From assembly GCF_018614095.1 (NCBI RefSeq), contig NZ_JAGGOY010000058.1:1-59139 (forward strand): 59,139 nucleotides of DNA, read 5' to 3'. A program made the position numbers and the translations under genes. Shown one piece after another: positions 25,733-33,176 of this stretch. Below the pieces are notes generated by a model. It worked only from the letters and a program-made list of their open reading frames with translations, searched no databases and was not told where the DNA came from. The stretch comes from Streptomyces sp. ISL-87 (lineage in GTDB: Bacteria > Actinomycetota > Actinomycetes > Streptomycetales > Streptomycetaceae). Numbering within the stretch: position 1 is the first letter of the stretch; every line of letters begins with the position of its first letter.

Positions 25733-26293
25733 TCAGAGTCCGACGATGGAGTTCCAGCGCTTGGCGAAGGACTGGCGTTCGGCCGAGGAGTCCCGGGCCA
25801 CGACGAGCCTCTTGCGCATGTCGCCGTCGGGGAAGATCAGCGGGTTCTCGGCCAGCTCGGCGGTCTCCTTGTCGTCGGAGGCGGCGAGGACCTCGCGGGC
25901 GGCCGGCACGGGGCAGACGTAGTTGACGGAGGCGGCGAGATCGGCGGCCACCTCCGGGTCGTAGTAGTAGTCGATCAGGGCCTCGGCATTGGCCTTGTGC
26001 CGGGCGAGGTTGGGGACCAGCAGACTCTCCGCCCAGAGCTCAGCGCCCTCCTCGGGGACCACGAACTCGATATCCGGGTTGTGGTCCTTGACGGACTTGA
26101 TCTCCCGGCCCAGGGCCTTGCGGTTGTAGGCGATGCCGGTGATCCCCGACTGCCAGGGCACGGTGTGCAGGCGCCCCTCGTCGAAGGCGGGGGACCGAAG
26201 CTGCGGGTCGAGGTGGGCGGCCACGTTGGACTGGGCCGAGCGGTCCATCTTCTGGGCCCAGCCCAGGCGGACGAAGAGGCAGGCAATAGACAT
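25733..26293 (-). pseudogene. Decayed polyamine-binding protein (PotD type)
   Basis: About 186 codons match a PotD-type protein in two pieces. VRLGWAQKMDRSAQSNVA to GREIKSVKD joins directly to HNPDIEFVVPEEGAELWAESLLVPN and the C-terminus. The signal peptide and first ~130 residues are absent. So is the central ~80-residue block, which in the intact paralogue at 13.9-15.1 kb includes the GNDYTSDL segment. The second junction (near 26086) keeps the frame. It follows an aminobutyraldehyde dehydrogenase gene, where an intact binding protein would be expected. A short start MSIACLF is possible but would give a non-exported, non-functional product. Confidence 0.8.
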
Positions 26294-26313
26294 GTTGTCT
26301 ACTGCCCGCCCCG

Positions 26314-26364
26314 TCAGAACTCTGTTGCGATCAGAACTCTGTTGTGATCAGAACTCTGTTGTGA
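26314..26364. repeat. Three tandem 17-bp units directly after a stop codon
   Basis: Three near-identical copies of TCAGAACTCTGTTGTGA (plus-strand view) adjoin the stop codon of the minus-strand aldehyde dehydrogenase. The first copy has C for T at one position. The stop triplet itself begins a fourth partial copy. The array lies exactly between the dehydrogenase and the decayed binding-protein gene. Confidence 0.85.
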
Positions 26365-27804
26365 TCAGCCGTCGAGCGACGTCATGACGTGCTTGATGCG
26401 GGTGTAGTCCTCGAAGCCGTAGGCGGAGAGGTCCTTGCCGTAGCCGGACTTCTTGAAGCCGCCGTGGGGCATCTCGGCGACGAGCGGGATGTGGGTGTTG
26501 ATCCACACGCAGCCGAAGTCGAGGTTCTTGGACATGCGCATCGCGCGGCCGTGGTCCTTGGTCCACACCGAGGAGGCGAGGGCGAACTCGACGCCGTTCG
26601 CGTACTCCAGGGCCTGGGACTCGTCCGTGAAGGACTGGACGGTGATGACGGGGCCGAAGACCTCGTTCTGGATGATCTCGTCATCCTGCTTCAGGCCGGA
26701 GACCACGGTCGGGGCGTAGAAGTAGCCCTTCTCGCCGACCTGGTGGCCGCCCGCCTCGACCTTGGCATGGGCGGGGAGCCGCTCGATGAAACCCGCGACC
26801 TGCTTGAGCTGGTTCGGGTTGTTCAGCGGGCCGTACAGCACGTCCTCGTCGTCCGGCTGGCCGGTCTTGGTGTCGGCGGCGGCCTTGGCGAGCGCGGCCA
26901 CGAACTCGTCGTGGATCGACTCGTGCACGAGCACGCGGGTGGCCGCGGTGCAGTCCTGGCCGGCGTTGAAGTAGCCGGCGACGGCGATGTCCTCGACCGC
27001 CTTGGCGATGTCGGCGTCCTGGAAGACCACGACCGGGGCCTTGCCGCCCAGCTCCAGGTGGACGCGCTTGACGTCCTTGGAGGCGCTCTCGGCGACCTGC
27101 ATGCCCGCGCGCACCGAGCCGGTGATGGAGGCCATCGCCGGGGTGGAGTGCTCGACCATGGCCTTGCCGGTCTCGCGGTCGCCGCATACGACGTTGAAGA
27201 CGCCCTTGGGCAGGATCGAGTCGATGATCTCGGCCATCAGGACCGTGGAGGCCGGGGTGGTGTCCGAGGGCTTGAGCACCACGGTGTTGCCCGCGGCGAT
27301 CGCCGGGGCGAACTTCCACACGGCCATCATCATCGGGTAGTTCCACGGCGCCACCTGGGCGCAGACGCCGACGGGCTCACGGCGGATGATCGAGGTCATC
27401 CCCTCCATGTACTCGCCGGCCGAGCGGCCTTCGAGCAGGCGGGCCGCGCCCGCGAAGAAGCGGATCTGGTCCACCATCGGCGGCAGCTCCTCGCTGGCCG
27501 TGAGGCCCAGCGGCTTGCCGGTGTTCTCCGACTCGGCGGCGACGAGCTCGTCCGCGCGCGCCTCGAAGGCGTCCGCGATCTTCAGCAGGGCCTTCTGCCG
27601 GTTCGAGGGCGTGGTGTCGCGCCAGCCCGGGAAGGCGGCGGCGGCCGCGGCCATGGCCGCGTCCACGTCGGCCTGGCCCGACAGCGGAGCGGTGGCGTAC
27701 ACCTCGCCGGTGGCCGGGTTGACCACCTCGGTGGTCCGCCCGTCGGCGGCGGCCTTGAACTCCCCGCCGATGTAGTTGCGCAGACGACGCAGTTCGGTGG
27801 TCAC
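26365..27804 (-). CDS. Aldehyde dehydrogenase, probable gamma-aminobutyraldehyde dehydrogenase
   Basis: About 479 residues. Landmarks are VAPWNYPMMMAVWKFAPAI, the base LELGGKAPVVVFQDAD, the catalytic cysteine in NAGQDCTAATRVLV and the C-terminal HIPLVAEMPHGGFKKSGYGKDLS. It is paralogous to the dehydrogenase at 15.2-16.7 kb and should oxidise an aminoaldehyde from polyamine breakdown to GABA. The GTG at 27804 begins VTTELRRLRNYIGGEF and follows AGGAG; the longer frame has no conserved residues. It is divergent from an Lrp-type regulator and an aminotransferase, a typical polyamine-utilisation layout. Confidence 0.9.
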   Translation of the reverse strand: MTTELRRLRNYIGGEFKAAADGRTTEVVNPATGEVYATAPLSGQADVDAAMAAAAAAFPGWRDTTPSNRQKALLKIADAFEARADELVAAESENTGKPLGLTASEELPPMVDQIRFFAGAARLLEGRSAGEYMEGMTSIIRREPVGVCAQVAPWNYPMMMAVWKFAPAIAAGNTVVLKPSDTTPASTVLMAEIIDSILPKGVFNVVCGDRETGKAMVEHSTPAMASITGSVRAGMQVAESASKDVKRVHLELGGKAPVVVFQDADIAKAVEDIAVAGYFNAGQDCTAATRVLVHESIHDEFVAALAKAAADTKTGQPDDEDVLYGPLNNPNQLKQVAGFIERLPAHAKVEAGGHQVGEKGYFYAPTVVSGLKQDDEIIQNEVFGPVITVQSFTDESQALEYANGVEFALASSVWTKDHGRAMRMSKNLDFGCVWINTHIPLVAEMPHGGFKKSGYGKDLSAYGFEDYTRIKHVMTSLDG

Positions 27805-27973
27805 TACAGCCACTCTCCTGATCACATGTCCAATGATTGAGACGATTCCCAAGCCTAGCCCCTCGGCGGACGCTTTCGACAGGGGCAGACGCCATGAACT
27901 ACGAAATCAGTGAGATCAGAGTCTTCAAACAACGGATTTCATCGATTCCGTCTTGCGGAACAGACGACTCCTC

Positions 27974-28477
27974 GTGCACAGTGAGGGTGTGGTCAGTCGA
28001 AGCGCAGATTCCAGGAACAGACAACCGTCCCCTTCGGTCGATGCTGTGTCCCTGGCGATCATCGAGCAACTGCAGGAGGACGGTCGCCGTCCCTACGCAG
28101 CGATCGGCAAGGCCGTAGGCCTGTCGGAGGCAGCCGTGCGCCAGCGCGTGCAGAAGCTGCTCGACCAGGGCGTCATGCAGATCGTCGCCGTCACCGACCC
28201 GCTCACCGTGGGCCTGCGGCGCCAGGCGATGGTCGGTATCAACGTCGAGGGAGACCTCGACCCCGTGGCCGACGCGTTGACCGCGATGGCCGAGTGCGAG
28301 TACGTGGTGATGACCGCGGGCTCGTTCGACCTGATGGTGGAAATCGTCTGCGAGGACGACGACCACCTACTCGAAACGATCAACAAGAAGATCCGCGCGC
28401 TCCCCGGCGTGCGATCCACCGAAAGCTTCGTTTACCTGAAGCTGAAGAAGCAGACCTACATGTGGGGAACTCGATAG
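27974..28477 (+). CDS. Lrp/AsnC-family transcriptional regulator
   Basis: About 168 residues. An AsnC-type helix-turn-helix lies near residues 25-65 (AIIEQLQEDGRRPYAAIGKAVGLSEAAVRQRVQKLL). The RAM ligand-binding domain has VTDPLTVGLRRQAMVGINVEG and AGSFDLMVEIVCEDDDHL. Such proteins assemble as octamers and respond to amino acids or related small molecules. It stands three bases before the aminotransferase and divergent from the aldehyde dehydrogenase, so it probably controls both. The start is uncertain among GTG 27974, GTG 27989 and TTG 27953; none has a strong ribosome-binding site. Confidence 0.9.
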   Translation: MHSEGVVSRSADSRNRQPSPSVDAVSLAIIEQLQEDGRRPYAAIGKAVGLSEAAVRQRVQKLLDQGVMQIVAVTDPLTVGLRRQAMVGINVEGDLDPVADALTAMAECEYVVMTAGSFDLMVEIVCEDDDHLLETINKKIRALPGVRSTESFVYLKLKKQTYMWGTR

Positions 28478-28480
28478 CCC

Positions 28481-29842
28481 GTGAGCCAGGACCTCTCCAA
28501 GACCGCGTACGACCACCTGTGGATGCACTTCACCCGCATGTCGTCGTACGAGAACTCGCCCGTCCCCACCATCGTGCGGGGTGAAGGCACCTACATCTTC
28601 GACGACAAGGGCAAGCGCTACCTGGACGGTCTCGCCGGACTGTTCGTGGTCAACGCCGGTCACGGCCGCAAGGAACTGGCCGAGGTCGCCTACAAGCAGG
28701 CGCAGGAACTCGCGTTCTTCCCCATCTGGTCGTACGCGCACCCCAAGGCCGTGGAGCTCGCCGAGCGCCTCGCCCACTATGCCCCGGGCGACCTGAACAA
28801 GGTCTTCTTCACCACCGGTGGCGGCGAGGCCGTCGAGACCGCGTGGAAGCTCGCCAAGCAGTACTTCAAGCTCCAGGGCAAGCACACCAAGTACAAGGTC
28901 ATCTCGCGCGCGGTCGCCTACCACGGCACCCCGCAGGGCGCCCTGTCGATCACCGGTCTGCCGGCCCTGAAGGCCCCCTTCGAGCCGCTGGTCCCCGGCG
29001 CGCACAAGGTGCCGAACACCAACATCTACCGCGCCCCGATCTACGGCGACGACCCCGAGGCCTTCGGCCGCTGGTGCGCCGACCAGATCGAGCAGGAGAT
29101 CCTGTTCGAGGGCGCCGACACCGTCGCCGCCGTCTTCCTGGAGCCGGTGCAGAACGCCGGCGGCTGCTTCCCGCCGCCGCCCGGGTACTTCCAGCGGGTC
29201 CGCGAGATCTGCGACGAGTACGACGTGCTGCTCGTCTCCGACGAGACGATCTGCGCCTTCGGCCGCCTGGGCACGATGTTCGCCTGTGACAAGTTCGACT
29301 ACGTCCCGGACATGATCACCTGCGCCAAGGGCATGACCTCGGGCTACTCCCCGATCGGTGCCTGCATCATCTCGGACCGCCTCGCGGAGCCGTTCTACAA
29401 GGGTGACAACACCTTCCTGCACGGCTACACCTTCGGCGGACACCCGGTGTCCTCGGCGGTGGCGCTCGCCAACCTCGACATCTTCGACAAGGAAGGCCTC
29501 AACCAGCACGTGCTGGACAACGAGGGCGCCTTCCTCTCGACGCTGCAGAAGCTGCACGACCTGCCGATCGTCGGCGACGTCCGCGGCAACGGCTACTTCT
29601 ACGGCATCGAGCTCGTCAAGGACAAGAACACCAAGGAGTCCTTCACGGACGAGGAGACGGAGCGCGTGCTCTACGGCTTCCTCTCCAAGGCGCTCTTCGA
29701 CAACGGCCTGTACTGCCGGGCCGACGACCGAGGCGACCCGGTCATCCAGCTGGCCCCGCCGCTGACCGCGGACCAGGGCACCTTCGACGAGATCGAGGGG
29801 ATCCTGCGCTCGGTGCTCACCGAGGCGTGGACCAAGCTCTAA
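28481..29842 (+). CDS. Class III aminotransferase, probable polyamine/diamine aminotransferase
   Basis: A 453-residue PLP enzyme. It has LDGLAGLFVVNAGHGRKELAE, the FTTGGGEAVETAWKLAKQYF cofactor segment, the aspartate region LLVSDETICAFGRLGT, the PLP lysine in TCAKGMTSGYSPIGA near residue 288, and FGGHPVSSAVALANLD. It belongs to the putrescine/beta-alanine-pyruvate aminotransferase group rather than GabT. Coupled to the Lrp-type gene and opposite an aminobutyraldehyde dehydrogenase, it would convert putrescine or a related amine to an aminoaldehyde. The GTG at 28481 lies three bases after the previous stop. Confidence 0.9.
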   Translation: MSQDLSKTAYDHLWMHFTRMSSYENSPVPTIVRGEGTYIFDDKGKRYLDGLAGLFVVNAGHGRKELAEVAYKQAQELAFFPIWSYAHPKAVELAERLAHYAPGDLNKVFFTTGGGEAVETAWKLAKQYFKLQGKHTKYKVISRAVAYHGTPQGALSITGLPALKAPFEPLVPGAHKVPNTNIYRAPIYGDDPEAFGRWCADQIEQEILFEGADTVAAVFLEPVQNAGGCFPPPPGYFQRVREICDEYDVLLVSDETICAFGRLGTMFACDKFDYVPDMITCAKGMTSGYSPIGACIISDRLAEPFYKGDNTFLHGYTFGGHPVSSAVALANLDIFDKEGLNQHVLDNEGAFLSTLQKLHDLPIVGDVRGNGYFYGIELVKDKNTKESFTDEETERVLYGFLSKALFDNGLYCRADDRGDPVIQLAPPLTADQGTFDEIEGILRSVLTEAWTKL

Positions 29843-29843
29843 A

Positions 29844-29908
29844 GCTGTGCCCAGCAGTGGAACCCAGCAGTAAATGCTGTGCCCAGCCGCTGGAGCCCAG
29901 CAGTAAAT
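29844..29908. repeat. Two tandem 32/33-bp units after a stop codon
   Basis: Two adjacent copies beginning GCTGTGCCCAGC and ending CCCAGCAGTAAAT start two bases after the aminotransferase stop and run up to its terminator. They differ by one inserted base and three substitutions. The repeat holds no open frame of note. Confidence 0.8.
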
Positions 29909-29917
29909 AGGGCGAAC

Positions 29918-29970
29918 CACACGGCCCGGATCCCCCGTTCGAGTGAGAACGCGGGGGTCCGGGCCGTGTG
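29918..29970 (+). terminator. Strong terminator hairpin after the aminotransferase
   Basis: A long stem: CACACGGCCCGGA(T)CCCCCG pairs with its near-exact complement at 29950-29970, followed inward by GTTC/GAAC around a six-base GAGTGA loop. One mismatch or bulge is present. It lies 75 bases after the stop codon and ends the Lrp-aminotransferase unit. Confidence 0.85.
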
Positions 29971-30066
29971 CTGTCACCATCCAAGACGTTCATCTCTTTA
30001 CATCTCAGTGCGGCGCCAGTGACTTCAGCGGGCTCCGCTTCGTTCCCCCGGACGGAGGTGTACGCC

Positions 30067-30903
30067 ATGGTGGCTCCACCGGACAATGCCCCGCCTGACA
30101 ATGACGTCCTCTGGGCACGGTCCCTTCATTACTCCCACAGCGGTTCGCCCGGCCTCATCGGGGTCTCGGTCGGCGTCCGCCAAGGCGAGATCCTGGCCCT
30201 GACCGGCCCGCGCGGCAGCGGCAAGACCACCCTGCTGCGCTGTCTGTACGGGCAGCTGGTTCCCGACCAGGGCGAGGTCTGGTTCAACAGCGTGCCCGTG
30301 CACACCATGGGTGCCGTGGCCCGCCAACGGCTGCGCCGCGACCGGTTCGGCTGGATCGGCCCCGAGCCCCAGCTGCTGCCCGAGCTCAAGGTGTGGGAGA
30401 ACGCCGCGCTGCCTCTGCTGATCGCCGGCGCCCCGCATCGCGCCGCCAAACGCGCCGCCTGCGAATGGCTGGACCGGCTCGACATCGGCGGCTTCGCCCG
30501 CAAGCGCCCCGGCGCCCTCAGCCGGGCCGAGTCCCAGCGGGTCACCCTGGCCCGGGCCCTCGTCAACGAGCCCGCGGTGATCTTCGCCGACGAGCCCACC
30601 GCCCCGCTGCACCGGGCCGAGCGCTCCCTGCTGCTCCGTACGCTGACCACGGCGGCCCGCTCGCACGGAATCACCGTGCTCTTCGCCACCCACGACGAGG
30701 AGACCGCGGCCGCCGCCGACCGCCGGGTCGCCCTGGTGGACGGCCGCCCGGCCGGCGCCGCCGCGGCGACCGCCGCCGCTCCTTCCGCGTCGGCCGCTTC
30801 CGCCGCGTCGTCATCGGCGCCCGCTACCGCTGCGTCGGCCTCCGCTTCCTCCGCCTCCGCCGAGAACCTGGAGGACCAGGCCGCGTGCTCGCTCTCCGCC
30901 TAG
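30067..30903 (+). CDS. ABC transporter ATP-binding protein with an altered signature motif
   Basis: A 278-residue ATPase of the LolD/MacB-like class. Walker A is GPRGSGKTT near residue 47, and the Walker B region is VIFADEPTAPLHRAE. The ABC signature, normally LSGGQ/E, reads LSRAESQRV, and the following D-loop lacks the usual SALD. The last ~45 residues are an Ala/Ser-rich low-complexity tail. The ATG at 30067 is preferred. The end overlaps the next gene by 19 bases, a predicted integral membrane protein that is its likely partner. The transported substrate is unknown; reduced ATPase turnover is possible. Confidence 0.8.
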   Translation: MVAPPDNAPPDNDVLWARSLHYSHSGSPGLIGVSVGVRQGEILALTGPRGSGKTTLLRCLYGQLVPDQGEVWFNSVPVHTMGAVARQRLRRDRFGWIGPEPQLLPELKVWENAALPLLIAGAPHRAAKRAACEWLDRLDIGGFARKRPGALSRAESQRVTLARALVNEPAVIFADEPTAPLHRAERSLLLRTLTTAARSHGITVLFATHDEETAAAADRRVALVDGRPAGAAAATAAAPSASAASAASSSAPATAASASASSASAENLEDQAACSLSA

Positions 30904-31958
30904 TCCGCGGCTCCCGGCCGCTGGTCCAGCTGCGCCGACTGCTCGTCGCGGCCGCCTCGGCCGGGGCCGGGTTCCTGCTGCTGTACGTCCTCGCGGGGGC
31001 CACGGCCCGCCCCGGCGGATCGTTCCCGCAGCTGCTGTGGGCCCTGATCCCGCTCGCCGTCACCGTGCAGTTCGCCGTCGCCGTGGCCCGGACCGACCCG
31101 GCGGCCCGGCCCCGGGAGGGGATGGACGCCGCCGGGCTGGGCCCTGTTCGGCTCACCCTGGTCGGAGCGATCTCCACCGCCGTCGCGTGCACCCTGGGCA
31201 GCTCCCTGGCCCTGGCCGCCTTCCTGCATCTACGGGGGGACCTCGCCGGGCTGCCCTTCGACGGAGCCGGGGCCGGGCTGCTGCACGCCGACCGGCCGCT
31301 GCCCGTGGCGGCCGCCCTCACCCTGCTGGCCCTGATCCCGATGGCCGCCTCCGCCGCCACCGCCCTCGCCCTGCGCCCGCACACTCCCCTGGCCCCGCAG
31401 ACCGGACTGCCCTGGGGCATCGCCATCACCGCCTGCGGGCTCGCCGTGGAAGCGGCTGCGGGGCGGAGCAGCGCCGGGATGGCCGCCGGCTGGTCGCTGA
31501 CCGCGGTCGGGCTCGCCCTCGCCGGGCCCGGGCTGGCCTACGCCGGCGGGACCCTGATCCAGGCCGTCCGCCCCGGGGCGCTGCGGCTGCTGGCCGGGCG
31601 GGCCCTCCAGGAGGAGGCACCCCGGCTGGGCCGGCCCCTCGGGGCGCTGTGCGCGGTCGGTGCCGGCGCCGTCACCGCCTGGGCCCTGCGCGACCGGGGC
31701 GGGCTGCACGTTCCGCTGGGCCCGCTGACCGGGCCCGCCGCCGCGCTGGTGGTGCTGTGCGCGGCTGCGACTCTGCTCACATCGGCGGTGGAGGTCCGGC
31801 AGGCCCGCGCCGCCACCCGCGAGACCCTGCTCGGCCTTGGCACACCTGGCACGGTGCTCCGTACAGCCGCGACCCTGCGGGCCACCGCCCTGGTGGTCGT
31901 ATGCGTACCGCTCAGCTGGGGTGTGGCACAGCTGACGTCGCTGGCCCTGACCCGCTGA
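30885..31958 (+). CDS. Membrane protein, probable permease partner of the upstream ATPase
   Basis: About 357 residues with eight or more hydrophobic segments, Leu/Ala-rich, and a FtsX-like feel near the end (VEVRQARAATRETLLGLGTPGTVLRTAATLRATALVVV). The GTG at 30885 starts VLALRLVRGSRPLVQLRR and lies inside the 3' end of the ATPase gene, which implies coupling. No substrate-specific motif is recognised. Confidence 0.75.
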   Translation: MLALRLVRGSRPLVQLRRLLVAAASAGAGFLLLYVLAGATARPGGSFPQLLWALIPLAVTVQFAVAVARTDPAARPREGMDAAGLGPVRLTLVGAISTAVACTLGSSLALAAFLHLRGDLAGLPFDGAGAGLLHADRPLPVAAALTLLALIPMAASAATALALRPHTPLAPQTGLPWGIAITACGLAVEAAAGRSSAGMAAGWSLTAVGLALAGPGLAYAGGTLIQAVRPGALRLLAGRALQEEAPRLGRPLGALCAVGAGAVTAWALRDRGGLHVPLGPLTGPAAALVVLCAAATLLTSAVEVRQARAATRETLLGLGTPGTVLRTAATLRATALVVVCVPLSWGVAQLTSLALTR

Positions 31959-31984
31959 CGCGGGCAGCCCTTAGGGTGGGCCGA

Positions 31985-33076
31985 ATGGTCAACGCAGACA
32001 TCGAGATCGAGACGCTCGCCGAATTCGACCAGGTCGTGGCCCGCGGCTCGCTCAGCGGCTACCGGATCCAGTCGGTCAACCTGCTGGAGCGGACCTTCGC
32101 GCTGCTGTCCGCCGACACCTCGGCGGCCGTGTTCCTGGGCTGCGCGATGGAGCCCGACGCCTCGGTGAAGGTGCGCGCCGACGGCGCACTGGTCTTCCCG
32201 CCGGTCCCCGACCTGCCGTTCAACCCGTACCGCAGCCTGCTGTACACGGCCGACGAGCTGTTCACGGGACTGCCCGCCGGCTACGAGGCCACCCCGGACG
32301 CCCAGGCGTACGCCTGGTTCCAGGAGACCAAGGCCGATGGCGACGTCTTCTCCTCGATGCTCCGGTCCGTCCACGACGACGCCATCTCCGACGCCCTCGA
32401 CGAGCACCTCGCCGGTGCCCGCGTGGTGGGCGTCATGGGCGGCCACGCCATGGCCCGCGGCGGCACCGAGTACCGCGGCGCGGCGGAACTCGGCCGGACA
32501 CTGACGCGGTCCGGGCTGACCGTGGCCACCGGCGGCGGCCCCGGCGCGATGGAGGCGGCGAACCTCGGCGCCTACCTGGCCCCGGCGGCGGACGAGGCCC
32601 TCGGGGAGGCGCTGGAGCTGCTGGCCAAGGCCCCGTCCTTCGCCCCCTCGGTGTCCGACTGGGCGCGGGCGGCCTTCGCGGTACGGGAGCGCTGGCCCGC
32701 CGGTGGTGACTCGGTGGGCATCCCGACCTGGTTCTACGGGCACGAGCCGCCGAACGCGTTCGGGGGCCACATCGCCAAGTACTTCGCGAACGCCACCCGG
32801 GAGGACGGGCTGCTGGCCCGGTCCAATGCGGGCGTGGTGTTCCTGCCGGGCGCGGCGGGCACCGTGCAGGAGATCTTCGACAACGCGACCCCGAACTACT
32901 ACGAGTCGCGCGGGGAGCCGACCCCGATGGTCCTGGTGGACCGTACGCACTGGACGGAGCACCTGCCGGCCTGGCCGCTGCTCCAGGCGCTGGCGCGCGG
33001 CCGGGGCATGGAGTCCCGGATCGCGCTGGTCGACTCGGTGGGCGAGGTGCCGGCGGCGCTCGCGGCCATGCGCTGA
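31985..33076 (+). CDS. LOG-family (lysine decarboxylase-like) Rossmann protein
   Basis: A 363-residue protein. An N-terminal ~130-residue extension precedes a LOG domain with VVGVMGGHAMARG, the nucleotide-binding GGGPGAMEAAN and, later, FLPGAAGTVQEIFDN. The usual PGGxGTxxE motif of cytokinin-activating LOG enzymes is changed to PGAAGTVQE, though the glutamate remains. LOG proteins release a base from a nucleoside monophosphate; many longer members have unknown substrates. The ATG at 31985 lies 26 bases after the previous gene and is followed by a clear terminator. Confidence 0.82.
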   Translation: MVNADIEIETLAEFDQVVARGSLSGYRIQSVNLLERTFALLSADTSAAVFLGCAMEPDASVKVRADGALVFPPVPDLPFNPYRSLLYTADELFTGLPAGYEATPDAQAYAWFQETKADGDVFSSMLRSVHDDAISDALDEHLAGARVVGVMGGHAMARGGTEYRGAAELGRTLTRSGLTVATGGGPGAMEAANLGAYLAPAADEALGEALELLAKAPSFAPSVSDWARAAFAVRERWPAGGDSVGIPTWFYGHEPPNAFGGHIAKYFANATREDGLLARSNAGVVFLPGAAGTVQEIFDNATPNYYESRGEPTPMVLVDRTHWTEHLPAWPLLQALARGRGMESRIALVDSVGEVPAALAAMR

Positions 33077-33093
33077 GCCCGCCCGCAATCGGC

Positions 33094-33122
33094 ACGGCCC
33101 GGGAAGCAACTTCCCGGGCCGT
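33094..33122 (+). terminator. Terminator hairpin after the LOG-family gene
   Basis: A perfect 13 bp stem, ACGGCCCGGGAAG with CTTCCCGGGCCGT, closes a three-base CAA loop 18 bases after the stop codon. A T/C-rich TCTCACGTCTGG follows. Confidence 0.85.
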
Positions 33123-33176
33123 TCTCACGTCTGGCAGATGTAACGCAAAACCTGCCAGAAGCGAACGGAGCCCTTG

